The translations under genes and the position numbers were made by a program. Under the pieces are notes generated by a model that was not told the origin of the DNA, did no database searches, and saw only the letters and a list, made by a program, of their open reading frames with translations. DNA of 64,000 bases from CAIYTF01 sp963664845 (GTDB taxonomy: Bacteria; Bacteroidota; Ignavibacteria; Ignavibacteriales; Ignavibacteriaceae), in contig OY761615.1 in assembly GCA_963664845.1 (NCBI GenBank), positions 4,526,001 to 4,590,000 of the forward strand, read 5' to 3'. Positions 6,775 through 16,321 of this stretch are shown here, piece after piece. The first letter of the stretch is position 1, and each line of letters begins with the position of its first letter.

Positions 6775-8261
6775 AACGCACTATTTATATTTTCCTGTTA
6801 ATGGCAATTACAATGATACAGGCACAGACTATGGATAAAAACAGAGTTGTTGAAGTAAAAAGCATAAACGATCCTACGATCACGTTCAGGATTGTTTTCA
6901 ACGCGGGTGCGCAATATGACCCGGTTGGAAAAGAAGGATTGGCCTACTTAACCTCGCAGATGATAGGCGATGCCGCTTCCAAAGTTAATTCCTACGAACA
7001 GATACTGGAGAAACTGTTTCCCCTGGCCGCTTCGTTCTCGGCAAATGCCAGCCGTGAAATCGTGGTGTTCTCGGGCCGGGTGCACAAAGACAACCTGCAG
7101 GCCTATTACGAATTGTTCACGCAGCAACTGTTGCAGCCGGGTTTCAAGGATGAGGATTTCAGCAGGATAAAAGAAAACGCAATCAATTATATAGCAACTA
7201 CACTAAAATATTCCAGCGATGAAGAACTTGGCAAGGCCGCGCTCTATGATGCGGTTTATTCTGGAACACCCTATGCTCATCCCGTCCAGGGAACAGAAGC
7301 CGGTTTAAAAGCCATTACGCTTGATGACGTGAAGGCTTTTTACCAGACCTATTATAACCGGAATAATTTTGTTCTTGGAATAGGCGGCGGTTACGAAAGT
7401 TCAGTGGTCGATAAAGTCTGGGCCGATCTTGCTAAATTGCCTGAAGGCCAGCCTGTCCAGCCACCGGCGATCAAGGCAAAACCTGTTGAGGGACGGAGCC
7501 TGGTTGTTGTGGACAAGGGCGCTGCTTCCACTGCAATATCAATTGGTTATCCGATTCCGCTCTTGCGCGGATCAAAGGAATGGTATGCGCTTGCAGTTGC
7601 GAACTCCTGGATGGGTGAACACCGCAATTCAAGTTCACATTTGTATCAGGTGATTCGCGAAGCACGCGGGCTCAACTACGGTGACTATTCCTATATTGAA
7701 CATTATCCAAACGGCGGACGCCTCAGTATGCCGCCGGTCAACGTTCCCCGCAGAGAGCACTTGTTTGAAATCTGGATTCGTCCCGTTCCAAACGAAACCG
7801 CGCTGTTTGCCCTGAGGGCCGGTCTGCGCGAATTGAAAAAGCTGGTGGACAACGGCATGACCGAAGAACAGTTCTCCACAACACGGAATTTCCTGAAGAA
7901 ATATATTCTGCACTATGCACCAACCACATCAACGCGTCTGGGCTATGCACTCGACGACAAGTTCTACGGATTGAAGGAATCGCACCTTGCACAATACCGT
8001 GCGGCTTTGAATACGGTCACACTTGCAGATGTGAACAGCGCGATAAAAAAATATCTCCAGTATGATAACCTCAAAATTGCGATGATAACCGGCGGAGGCG
8101 ATAAACTCGTTGAGAAGATAGTCAGTGAGGCTCCGTCACCCATTACGTATACGTCGCCAAAATCGCAGTCGGTGCTGGATGAGGATAAGATCATCTCCGA
8201 ATTCCCTCTGCACATCAAAAAAGAGAATATCAAAATCGTAACGTTGGAAAAGCTTTTTTAG
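6771..8261 (+). CDS. M16 family peptidase-like protein (non-catalytic partner), exported
   Basis: 496 residues, signal peptide MKRTIYIFLLMAITMIQAQ. The fold-typical stretches are there (GLAYLTSQM, AYAHPVQGTEAGLKAITLDDV-like, VIREARGLNYGDYSYI) but no HxxEH exists at the expected place, where it reads GLAYLTSQMIGDAASK. Such subunits pair with an HxxEH-bearing M16 protein and help bind the substrate. It overlaps the active-type gene by 4 bases. A hairpin downstream (8300-8328) closes the pair. Confidence 0.85.
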   Translation: MKRTIYIFLLMAITMIQAQTMDKNRVVEVKSINDPTITFRIVFNAGAQYDPVGKEGLAYLTSQMIGDAASKVNSYEQILEKLFPLAASFSANASREIVVFSGRVHKDNLQAYYELFTQQLLQPGFKDEDFSRIKENAINYIATTLKYSSDEELGKAALYDAVYSGTPYAHPVQGTEAGLKAITLDDVKAFYQTYYNRNNFVLGIGGGYESSVVDKVWADLAKLPEGQPVQPPAIKAKPVEGRSLVVVDKGAASTAISIGYPIPLLRGSKEWYALAVANSWMGEHRNSSSHLYQVIREARGLNYGDYSYIEHYPNGGRLSMPPVNVPRREHLFEIWIRPVPNETALFALRAGLRELKKLVDNGMTEEQFSTTRNFLKKYILHYAPTTSTRLGYALDDKFYGLKESHLAQYRAALNTVTLADVNSAIKKYLQYDNLKIAMITGGGDKLVEKIVSEAPSPITYTSPKSQSVLDEDKIISEFPLHIKKENIKIVTLEKLF

Positions 8262-8299
8262 GCAATGAACAGCAAGTTCTCGGATAATAACAATGAACT

Positions 8300-8333
8300 G
8301 AGCCGGCCTCATCTCCTGATGCCGGCTCGTTTC
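8300..8333 (+). terminator. terminator-like hairpin after the M16 pair
   Basis: GAGCCGGC (8300-8307) and GCCGGCTC (8321-8328) are perfect 8-bp arms; the loop can add ATC/GAT pairs; GTTTC follows. It lies 38 bases after the M16 stop. Because it overlaps the 5' part of the longest frame for the next gene, it argues for the later start at 8334. Confidence 0.5.
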
Positions 8334-10037
8334 ATGCAACCATGGGCAAACAAGGATCTGGTGAAACAAGTGATCAAAAGTGCATTTACCAAATATGTGG
8401 TTTCAGTAATTCTTCTTCTGGGAAACCTCTCTTGCAGCGCCGCAGGAACAGTGGTCGAAGACCTGAATATACGCATCAATCAGGTGGGGTATTTCCCCGA
8501 CCAGGTTAAACTCGGTGTAATTTTTGCCAAACGCCCCTTGAAGTCCACTGAATTCATCATTTTTGAAGCCGGAAGCAGAAAAGAAAAATTCAGAGGCCCG
8601 CTTTCTGAGAACAAGGGAGTCTGGGGGAATTTCAATTACCATTACTACGCCGATTTCACGGGTTTTACAGAAAAGGGAACATATTATCTGGAAATGGGAG
8701 GGAAGAGGAGCCCCGTATTCAAGGTGGGAACAGCGCTGTATGAACACATGACCGATTCATTGCTGACGTTTCTTGAAGTGCAGAGATGTGGACCCACCAA
8801 CCCGAAACTGCACAAGGTATGTCACCTGTTCGATTCGCCAAACGTCGTGGGAGACAACACGGTTGGCAAAACCGACGTAACCGGCGGATGGCATGATGCC
8901 GGTGACTATATAAAATTTTTGAATACAACGGCATATACAACTTACATGCTTTGTTTATCCTACGAACAGAACAAAGCCAACCTGCAAAGTGACAGGAACC
9001 ACAATAACGTACCGGATATCCTTGAGGAAGCCCGTGTAGGGCTTGACTGGCTGCTCAGATGCAATTACAAGGGCACATCGCTCATCGATCAGGTGCAGGA
9101 CATGAAAGACCATGATCAGTCATGGCGGCTTCCGGAAAATGATTCGCTGCGCTATCAGCGTCCCGCGTTTCGCGGCATCGGGAAAAACACGGTTGGTATC
9201 TACGCTGCAAGTTTGGCAATTGCCTCGCGGGTATGGAGAGAGGCGTTGCATGATGAGGCGTTTGCAAATACTCTTTTAACTACGGCTGAAAAACTCTATG
9301 CCGTGAGGAATCAGGTTCCGGATATCGCGCCGTCAAATGCCGGGATGTACGTTGACCGTGGATATACCGCGAAACTGGCAATTGGTGCCATCGAGTTATA
9401 CAAGGCGACCAATAAACCCGAATATCTCAATGACGCGAAATCACTTGCACTGCGCACCCAGCCTGATTATTGGTGGAGCTGGGGTGACATTAACGCGCTT
9501 GCCTATTTCCGGGTGGCGCCCTATGCCGCTGAACTTAAAGACTATTTGCTAAAAAACATCACGCAGTTTAACACTAATAAAAACACCAACATTTTTTCCG
9601 AGGCAACTTCATGTGCGTGGGGGACAACAAACACCCTGCTTGGAGCCGCATTGCAAATCATTTTTTGGAAAAACCTGACGGGTTCAAGTCAGTTCGACTC
9701 CGTTGCCACCTTGCAGGTTGATTATGTATTGGGACGAAATCCCTGGGGCGTATCATTCATCTATAATTTTGGAACAGTTTTTTCAAAAAGATTTCACTCC
9801 CAGGTTGCGTTCTTTAATAAAGGCTATTTACCCGGTGCAATTGCAGCCGGGCCGGCACCGGAATCGGTTCTTAAGGCGTATACGATCAAACGGGAAAGCA
9901 ATCAATATGCTGAATTCAACTCGGCAGACGTGAAGTATTATGACGATCGTATGGATTACATCACAAACGAGCCAACAATTGTGACAAATGCCACGGCGAT
10001 TTTCCTATTCAGTTCACCGCTTTTTTACCGGAAGTAG
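8334..10037 (+). CDS. glycoside hydrolase family 9 (endoglucanase-like), exported
   Basis: 567 residues from ATG 8334; a longer frame from 8265 would run through the hairpin at 8300-8328. A hydrophobic segment (YVVSVILLLGNLSCSA) near residues 20-37 suggests export, perhaps as a lipoprotein (LSC). An Ig-like N-terminal domain of the CelD type follows (IRINQVGYFPDQVKLGV). The GH9 domain holds the catalytic base motif GGWHDAGDYIKF with D188 and D191, the WWSWGDINALAYF and DYVLGRNPWGVSFI stretches, and the late acid in ITNEPT (about E546). GH9 enzymes cut beta-1,4-glucans with inversion. The gene stands 140 bases before an exopolysaccharide-type locus, so it may trim or release that polymer rather than feed on plant cellulose. 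Confidence 0.85.
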   Translation: MQPWANKDLVKQVIKSAFTKYVVSVILLLGNLSCSAAGTVVEDLNIRINQVGYFPDQVKLGVIFAKRPLKSTEFIIFEAGSRKEKFRGPLSENKGVWGNFNYHYYADFTGFTEKGTYYLEMGGKRSPVFKVGTALYEHMTDSLLTFLEVQRCGPTNPKLHKVCHLFDSPNVVGDNTVGKTDVTGGWHDAGDYIKFLNTTAYTTYMLCLSYEQNKANLQSDRNHNNVPDILEEARVGLDWLLRCNYKGTSLIDQVQDMKDHDQSWRLPENDSLRYQRPAFRGIGKNTVGIYAASLAIASRVWREALHDEAFANTLLTTAEKLYAVRNQVPDIAPSNAGMYVDRGYTAKLAIGAIELYKATNKPEYLNDAKSLALRTQPDYWWSWGDINALAYFRVAPYAAELKDYLLKNITQFNTNKNTNIFSEATSCAWGTTNTLLGAALQIIFWKNLTGSSQFDSVATLQVDYVLGRNPWGVSFIYNFGTVFSKRFHSQVAFFNKGYLPGAIAAGPAPESVLKAYTIKRESNQYAEFNSADVKYYDDRMDYITNEPTIVTNATAIFLFSSPLFYRK

Positions 10038-10132
10038 TGTACTGTTTTGGGACGTCTGCAAATTATATTGTATTGATATGAAACAGAGAGAAATTATAGT
10101 TGCGCAAATTGTTCAATTATTGAATATTTTCG

Positions 10133-10149
10133 TTGGCATAAATATTGCT
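10133..10149 (+). promoter_or_regulatory. sigma-54-type promoter
   Basis: TTGGCATAAATATTGCT has GG at 10135-10136 and GC at 10147-10148, with the exact 15-base TGGCAN-N5-TTGC spacing of the sigma-54 consensus. Transcription would start near 10160, 20 bases before the KaiC-like gene. The same pattern recurs at 16322-16338 before the polysaccharide synthase. No sigma-54 activator gene lies in the window. Confidence 0.65.
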
Positions 10150-10180
10150 CACTTAAGTATTATTAAACCGAGAAACGATC

Positions 10181-11443
10181 ATGATGAAACGTAGAGTAAA
10201 TCAAGTAAAAACAGGGTTGGCGTTAGTGGATAAGGCCTGGGGCGGGTTTTACCGCGGCGGTACCTATTTACTGATTGGGCCCCGTAAATCGGGCAGAACC
10301 CTGATGGGATTACACTATGCTATGGAAAGCGCAAAAAACAAGGAAGTATGTCTCTACTTCACGAGCATGCGTCCAAAGGATTTGATGATCCATGCCGCTT
10401 CAATTGATTTTGATTTGCAGACCTATATGAATCAAAATCTTATCATCGTGGTTCGTGTTGCACCGCCTACCGATATTTACGAAACTGAAAACCCTGATAA
10501 CTTCCTGGTTGAATATCTGAATGATATCGTTACGGTTATTGAGCAATATCAGCCGGAACGTCTCATATTCGATGAATTGACGCCTTTTGTTGGTTTTGAG
10601 AACCTTGGATTGTTGCAGCAGACCTATTTGCAGACAATTGAAGCAATTGAAGAGCGAAACGTTACAAGTCTGATGGTTCTGGCAGAACCCGCAACGCCGC
10701 TTGCACAAATGATCGTGGACTCATTGGCTCAGTATTCAACGGCTATTATTTATATCCAGAAAAAAGTTGATGAAAATGGCACCCAGCAGCAGGGTGGAAG
10801 AGCTACTATTACACCGAATGTGGGGCATACGGAAGGGCAGTTCTCATCCGATTTTTACATTGAGCCCTATCGCGGGATAATGTTCGACTATGACAACCAG
10901 GCGCGTTTCCAAAACCCCTTTGGCAGTCATGACTCCGATATGAACAATGAAAATGCTCCGGCAATGTCTCAGAACAATTCGCAGAAGTATAAACCCATCA
11001 CTAATGTGGATAGTCCTTCCGATAAAATATCATTTACGAATTTTTATGATCTGAGCGAGTTCAGCCTGCTTTTAAACAATCAGATAGCACTATATAAGAG
11101 CACCGGCCAGCCCTTCACGCTAATATCCATGAAACTGGATCCCATTGCCGAGCAACAGCGTATTCTTACAATTAATCAGTTGCAAAACGCCATCCGGCTT
11201 TCAACGGATAAAAAAGATAAGTTATGCGTGGTTAAGGACAAGATCCTGATCCTGATGGGTAAGGGTGAGGACAGGAATTTAAATTCATTAGTCTCGAAAA
11301 TCAAACAAAATTTACCCAACAACGATTCAAATTTCCTTAGTGTTATCATGAAATATATCTATGCATTCACATATGAAGTCAATGACAGCGTGGTGAATGC
11401 AGAATCAATACTAAGCGAAATTCTGGAAGAAGAAATCAGATAG
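10181..11443 (+). CDS. KaiC-like RecA-fold ATPase with degenerate GGDEF-like C-terminus
   Basis: 420 residues; ATG 10181 or the adjacent ATG 10184. The N-terminal 240 residues are a KaiC/RadA-type RecA fold with Walker A GPRKSGRT (33-40) and Walker B LIFDE (128-132), plus an opening MxxRVxTGLALVDKAWGGFYRGGTYLLIG-like segment typical of KaiC. After a Gln/Asn-rich linker (about 240-285), residues 285-420 follow the layout of a diguanylate cyclase domain (a helix, PFTLISMKLDP, then a strand-turn-strand), but the GGDEF signature place reads VKDKILIL. It could be a regulatory NTPase that senses a nucleotide. It lies under a sigma-54-type promoter and 7 bases before the TPR-barrel gene. Domain reading of the C-terminus is inference. 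Confidence 0.7.
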   Translation: MMKRRVNQVKTGLALVDKAWGGFYRGGTYLLIGPRKSGRTLMGLHYAMESAKNKEVCLYFTSMRPKDLMIHAASIDFDLQTYMNQNLIIVVRVAPPTDIYETENPDNFLVEYLNDIVTVIEQYQPERLIFDELTPFVGFENLGLLQQTYLQTIEAIEERNVTSLMVLAEPATPLAQMIVDSLAQYSTAIIYIQKKVDENGTQQQGGRATITPNVGHTEGQFSSDFYIEPYRGIMFDYDNQARFQNPFGSHDSDMNNENAPAMSQNNSQKYKPITNVDSPSDKISFTNFYDLSEFSLLLNNQIALYKSTGQPFTLISMKLDPIAEQQRILTINQLQNAIRLSTDKKDKLCVVKDKILILMGKGEDRNLNSLVSKIKQNLPNNDSNFLSVIMKYIYAFTYEVNDSVVNAESILSEILEEEIR

Positions 11444-11450
11444 CAGAAAT

Positions 11451-14396
11451 ATGGCATTTCTCCGTGTTTTCGTCGCCGCACTATGCATAATCCTCAGTTC
11501 TGTACAACTCTTTCCCCAGGGAGGAGCCGAAGTATTCAAATCTGAGGCCCAGGCAATGATGCAAAGGGGAAAGTACGGCGAGGCAATTGATCTGTTGAAT
11601 AAATTTATTGCTGCCAGGCCGCAACTGGTTGACGGTTATACAATGCGGGGTTTATGCTACGAAAAACGCGGCCAACTTGAGAGTGCCGTTTTTGATTTCC
11701 GGTCAGCCAGAAAACTGGCTCCCTCCAATGCAGATGTTAACAAGAATCTGGACCGTGCAACCAAAGCATGGTACAGTAAACTCAACGACAAGATTAACGG
11801 TCACAAACGCGAAATAGCCATCAACCCCAATATTCCCATAAACTATCTTGAAATTGGCAAATGTTATAAAAATCTGGGTGAGTGGACAAAAGCTGAAGAT
11901 TGGTATGACGATTATCTCAAAAGGGAAGAAGCCTCAGCCGATGAAGTTATCCGCTATACCGAAATTCTGGCGCGAAACAACCATATCGAAAAAGGTGAGA
12001 AGATCCTCAAACGGTATGTTGAAAAATATCCCCGTGACCACCGCCTTTGGAGCCGTTATGGCTATTTCACCATGTGGCTGGGCAAGAAAAAGATTGCCAT
12101 TGAAGCATTTAATGAAGCATTGAAATTCCGCCCCTATTTCAAGGAAGCCCAGGACGGACTTATACAGGCTCAGGACCGGCCTTACATCTATACCTATTAT
12201 GACACAACTGCGAAGAGCCGGGAAGGGATAAAAGAAAAACAACAGCCGGAATATATCATTGATAAATATTACCGGATGCTGAAACAGAATGCTGCGGATA
12301 CCACAACGCGTTTCGCTCTGGTGGAAGAACTGATCAAGGCGAACAGAACAGAAGAAGCCTATGAACAGTTGCAAATTCTTTCAAACGATTTTTCCGGTCA
12401 GCCAAAATTTACCGAGTTATGGGATACCGTAACTGCCAGAAGAGATAAGTTTTTCGAAGTTAAGACAGCGGAATATCAGCAGCGGCTTGATAAAAACCCC
12501 AATGACAAAGAGGCTGCAGTGCATATGGCTGAAATATTGGGACGTCAGCTTAATTATGACGGTGCTCTTGAAATCCTGAAAAAATATTTGGCCGGGAAAC
12601 CGGAAAGTGAAGACCACGACGTGCGTTTTCTCTATGCAAAATATGCCGCGTGGAACTACCAGTTTGAAACCGCCATCGAGCAAATGAACATTCTGCTTGC
12701 CAAAGAACCGAATAATCTGGATTATCAGCTTTTCCGGGCGCAGGTGGCAGTGTGGACAACCACTGACAAGGATTTGGCACATCAGTACTTGGATAATGTT
12801 TTGGCAAGCGACCCCAAGAATTTGCAGGCAATTGTGGGCAAAGCTACCTTGTTTATTCGCGAACGGAATTTTGACGGCGCCAAAGAAAAAATTGAAGAGG
12901 GGAACAAGATCAGTCCCAACAGCAAAGAAATTGAAAGCGTTCAGAATTTTTATGACGTGACCATGGCGCTGGAAGAGGACAGGAAAAATTTTGAAATTCT
13001 GGTTGATGCCCGCGAGACTGCCGTAGCAGGTGACTGCCCCGGATCACTCGTCAAATATGATGACTATTTCTCAAAGATCAAGGCGCCCAGCAAAATTGAA
13101 TTGCTGGAATATGCCGACATAAATTCCTGCGCCAAAAATTTCTCGAAAGCACTTGAGATATATGACAAACTGCTGGCGGAGGAATATGATTATGATGTGG
13201 CAGTGTTGAAGGCAAAGGCATCGCTTTGGAGCGGTGACTCAGTTGCTGCGCTTGCGCAATTTCAAAAATTGGCGAAGGAAGACACCACAAGCTTCGATGC
13301 GAAGTTCTACCTGGCGGAGACCTATGAATCGTTCAAGAATTATGACAGCGCAAAAGCTATCTATGAAGCTCTACTGAGTTCCACGCAGGACACAAACAAA
13401 ATTTCCCTGCTTACGAAAAGAATTGGTTGGATTCCGACGGGCGGAAGCGGTACAAGCATTTTTTCAAACTTCCCTTTGTTCACAAGACTTGCGCCAACTG
13501 TCTCCTACTATGCCGATAACATGGACCTGAGCTACGTTTCTGCAAACGGGCTGATTGAGTTGGGTCTCACGTCATATCTTTCTGTGGGTGCTTCATTTGG
13601 CAGGGTCTTCCTTAGCGGCTCAGCAGCCAAGATTGGAATTATCAATACTTACTTTACCACATCAAAAGTGCATTTGATGCTTTACCCGCTGAAGAATTTC
13701 TTCTTCTCCATCGGATTAGGAAATCTGGCATATTCCAATGTGAACACCGATGCCGGAGATCTCCTCAAGTACCAATCGGGTTTGCGGCGCGGCATTTATG
13801 ATTGGGTGCTCAAATATGAGAAGGCAAAAAACATCTCTCTTTCGCTACGCAATGAAAAAACTGATGCAGTATTGTTGCTTTATTCAGCACCGTTGGCAAG
13901 TTTGCAATATACTTCCACCATGTATAAGTTCGAATGGTATTACTACCTGAGTTCGCTGGTGAAATTTGATGGGCATTTTTCTTACATCAAGGTTGAGGGT
14001 GATGAGAACGGAACAAATGCAGGAAATGATGTTCAGTTGCGAATCGGGAAAAAATTTACAGAGAATATTACCGCAGGATATGAATACCTGTATACCAATT
14101 ATGCCAGTGATTATGTCTTGGGTAAATACTATGCCCCCAAACGATTTGTGGCCCACTCCATTTGGGGCGAATATGAATATGTCGTGGATGAAACGTTAAA
14201 ACTCACCGGCGGCGGCAAATATGGTTATGTGCCTTCAAGCGATGTAATGATCAGGGAAATTTCCGTACGCGGTGAATATAAATTGTCTACTACGTTTGTT
14301 GCTTCAGGACTCGTCTCGTTGGGCGAGAGTTTTCGTGACACCCAGAGCTATTCGTACATGTCAGCCTATTTTTCCGTTTACTGGAGTATTTTTTAA
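11451..14396 (+). CDS. TPR protein with C-terminal outer-membrane beta-barrel (PgaA/PelB-like exporter)
   Basis: 981 residues. Signal peptide MAFLRVFVAALCIILSSVQLF. Residues about 30-660 are a long series of TPR-type helical repeats (for example MMQRGKYGEAIDLLNKFIAARP, then FNEALKFRPYFKEAQ). Residues about 690-981 are alternating strands with Tyr/Gly-rich turns and end in YWSIF, the terminal aromatic expected of a BAM-assembled barrel; it resembles the YaiO family. TPR-plus-barrel proteins carry secreted polysaccharide through periplasm and outer membrane (PgaA, PelB). It follows the KaiC-like gene in the same transcription unit and precedes an SGNH and a GT2 gene. Export of the polymer made by the GT2 is the likely role. 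Confidence 0.8.
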   Translation: MAFLRVFVAALCIILSSVQLFPQGGAEVFKSEAQAMMQRGKYGEAIDLLNKFIAARPQLVDGYTMRGLCYEKRGQLESAVFDFRSARKLAPSNADVNKNLDRATKAWYSKLNDKINGHKREIAINPNIPINYLEIGKCYKNLGEWTKAEDWYDDYLKREEASADEVIRYTEILARNNHIEKGEKILKRYVEKYPRDHRLWSRYGYFTMWLGKKKIAIEAFNEALKFRPYFKEAQDGLIQAQDRPYIYTYYDTTAKSREGIKEKQQPEYIIDKYYRMLKQNAADTTTRFALVEELIKANRTEEAYEQLQILSNDFSGQPKFTELWDTVTARRDKFFEVKTAEYQQRLDKNPNDKEAAVHMAEILGRQLNYDGALEILKKYLAGKPESEDHDVRFLYAKYAAWNYQFETAIEQMNILLAKEPNNLDYQLFRAQVAVWTTTDKDLAHQYLDNVLASDPKNLQAIVGKATLFIRERNFDGAKEKIEEGNKISPNSKEIESVQNFYDVTMALEEDRKNFEILVDARETAVAGDCPGSLVKYDDYFSKIKAPSKIELLEYADINSCAKNFSKALEIYDKLLAEEYDYDVAVLKAKASLWSGDSVAALAQFQKLAKEDTTSFDAKFYLAETYESFKNYDSAKAIYEALLSSTQDTNKISLLTKRIGWIPTGGSGTSIFSNFPLFTRLAPTVSYYADNMDLSYVSANGLIELGLTSYLSVGASFGRVFLSGSAAKIGIINTYFTTSKVHLMLYPLKNFFFSIGLGNLAYSNVNTDAGDLLKYQSGLRRGIYDWVLKYEKAKNISLSLRNEKTDAVLLLYSAPLASLQYTSTMYKFEWYYYLSSLVKFDGHFSYIKVEGDENGTNAGNDVQLRIGKKFTENITAGYEYLYTNYASDYVLGKYYAPKRFVAHSIWGEYEYVVDETLKLTGGGKYGYVPSSDVMIREISVRGEYKLSTTFVASGLVSLGESFRDTQSYSYMSAYFSVYWSIF

Positions 14397-14792
14397 CTGA
14401 GTGTCAATGGCCTCAGCAAGGGCTGTTTTTAAGATACCCGATGCCCATGCAGTGCATCACAAAGATTCTTATAATGGTTCGATATGATGTTAAAGCGCTA
14501 TTTTCGAGGCTGAACTTTTCGCCGGTTCATCTTGATGACGCTTTTTTTTCTTCATTACAACTCAATAGAATGAGAGATGAATGCCGGGTCCAAAATGCGC
14601 AGTATTTTTGGAGTACGGTCAATTTTGTTATATTTATGCCAAAAAAATGGAATTCAAAGCAAATTCCACCTGGGATCGATTTTATGTGAGTCGTTTTTGA
14701 ATGGTTTGTTTATCCGGGTATAATTCAGCAACTTAGACACGGTGATTATGATATGATAGTAATGTGTACAATACTTAATGTGTAGGAAATTC
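14397..14792. other. intergenic region before the SGNH gene
   Basis: About 400 bases with no convincing gene. A 4-bp stem followed by five T (CAGC/GCTG, 14414-14430) could be a weak terminator for the TPR-barrel gene. An 82-codon frame (14441-14689) has no signal, motif or ribosome site and is taken as chance. The region just before the SGNH gene is AT-rich, but I see no clear promoter. Confidence 0.4.
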
Positions 14793-16130
14793 ATGTGCAA
14801 TTTTAGAATTTACAAAGTGATGAGGCAGCAAAAATCTACTTTTTTTTCGGCCCTTCTTATATTCTTGCTATTTCCTGGAGTTCTGTCAGCAAAAGAAAAC
14901 GTGACCGTTTCCGGAAGAGGTGTTGACAATCCAGGCAGCTCAGTGTGGTATTCTCCCCTTGATCCGGGATTTGTTCAGGTTACTGAGCGTGATAATCTTG
15001 ATTATTCCGGAGTTATGGTAATTCACGGGAAAAAAATTCCCATCAAAGGAAACGTTGCCCAACTGAAATATTTCTTTGATGCGCTTAATGCGGCAAAATC
15101 GAAAAAAGTGCGTGTTGCACATTGGGGCGATTCGATTATTCTTGGAGATATTATCACTGAAGGCATTCGCGAAAATCTTCAGAAACAATACGGCGGCAAC
15201 GGCGTTGGATTTGTTTCCATTAATTGCGATGATTATGGAATGAGGAATTCTACGGTAGTGTCCTTTTCGAATGACTGGAAAGAAGGTTCAGCCTTTAAAA
15301 GAAACGCTGACAAAATGCCGCTTGGTGTTAATGCTTCAGTGTATACCCCAGTTCCAGGAAGCTGGGTAAAATACGAACTCGGAAAAGTATCCCGTACAGT
15401 GAGAAGCCTGGTGAATGCACGGTTATTTTATGCATCAGCACCTGCCGGTGCTGTATTAAAATACAGCGCAAACAATGGTCCGGAGCAATCAGCGAAATTG
15501 GAAGGCGGTGCCGGTCTAAAAGAACTGGATATTTCGCTTAGTTCCGGAACCACGTCGATAAGATTTAATTTTGGTTTCGGCGGCGGTTTCTTTTACGGTG
15601 TGAGCTTTGAAAACGGTAACGGTGTGTATGTTGATAATCTTCCCATCAGAGGCAACACCGGTGTTGCACTTGCGGACCTGCCGTTAAATCTTTTAAAAGA
15701 ATTCAATCAAAAGATGAATTACAGGCTCCTGCTCATCAATTTTGGAGTAAATGTTGTTTCTCCGGAGCACACCAATTATATGTGGTATGAGCAAAGAATG
15801 GAGAAAGTCATCAATCACCTAAAGGAAGCATTCCCGCAGGCAAGCATTCTCATTATCAGTATCGGCGACAAAGCAATTAAGAAAGGCACTCGGTTCATCA
15901 CCGATCCGGGTATTCCGGGACTGCTTAAAGCACAACAGTCGATTGCCGAAAAAAACGGTATAGCATTTTGGAACTTGTTTGAAGCAATGGGAGGAGAGAA
16001 TTCAGTTGTTGATTGGGTTGATGCAAGCCCTCAACTGTCTGCAAAGGATTATTGTCATCTTACAACAACAGGAGGTCGATTGGTTGCAGATCTTTTCTGT
16101 GAATCGCTCTTGAAAGAGAAAAAGCAATAG
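14793..16130 (+). CDS. SGNH/GDSL-type hydrolase or acyltransferase, exported
   Basis: 445 residues from ATG 14793, preceded by AGGA with 5-base spacing; ATG 14820 directly before the signal peptide (MRQQKSTFFSALLIFLLFPG) is also possible. The nucleophile motif is HWGDSII with S114, block III is INFGVN near 310, and the acid-base pair is DYCH with D419 and H422 close to the C-terminus. SGNH proteins in exopolysaccharide loci add or remove O-acetyl groups on the polymer in the periplasm. It lies between the export barrel and the polysaccharide synthase and ends in a strong terminator, so it may be its own unit. Substrate unknown. Confidence 0.75.
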   Translation: MCNFRIYKVMRQQKSTFFSALLIFLLFPGVLSAKENVTVSGRGVDNPGSSVWYSPLDPGFVQVTERDNLDYSGVMVIHGKKIPIKGNVAQLKYFFDALNAAKSKKVRVAHWGDSIILGDIITEGIRENLQKQYGGNGVGFVSINCDDYGMRNSTVVSFSNDWKEGSAFKRNADKMPLGVNASVYTPVPGSWVKYELGKVSRTVRSLVNARLFYASAPAGAVLKYSANNGPEQSAKLEGGAGLKELDISLSSGTTSIRFNFGFGGGFFYGVSFENGNGVYVDNLPIRGNTGVALADLPLNLLKEFNQKMNYRLLLINFGVNVVSPEHTNYMWYEQRMEKVINHLKEAFPQASILIISIGDKAIKKGTRFITDPGIPGLLKAQQSIAEKNGIAFWNLFEAMGGENSVVDWVDASPQLSAKDYCHLTTTGGRLVADLFCESLLKEKKQ

Positions 16131-16151
16131 GCTAAAATTATCAGAACATTG

Positions 16152-16188
16152 AGCCATCACAGCAAAAGTGATGGCTTTTCGTTTTTTT
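16152..16188 (+). terminator. rho-independent terminator
   Basis: AGCCATCAC (16152-16160) and GTGATGGCT (16168-16176) form a perfect 9-bp stem with a 7-nt loop, followed by TTTTCGTTTTTTT. It closes the SGNH gene. A second hairpin (CCGTGAT/ATCACGG, 16195-16212) follows. Confidence 0.85.
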
Positions 16189-16321
16189 GGCTGTCCGTGA
16201 TGCCAATCACGGGCAAAAAATACTTATGTTTCATTATCGAACAGGCCCAAAAAAGATTGTTCCATAATGAGAGAGCAACTAAAAACTCCTTGCGAAATAC
16301 CATCAATTATTGTGATTTTAC

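Noticed and set aside
8265..8333. N-terminal extension of the GH9 gene
   Set aside because: It codes through a GC-rich terminator-like hairpin and precedes the export signal; ATG 8334 is more plausible.
14414..14430. Strong terminator after the TPR-barrel gene
   Set aside because: Only a 4-bp stem before five T; mentioned as weak within the intergenic entry.
14441..14689. 82-codon frame between TPR-barrel and SGNH genes
   Set aside because: No ribosome site, no domain, composition like non-coding DNA.
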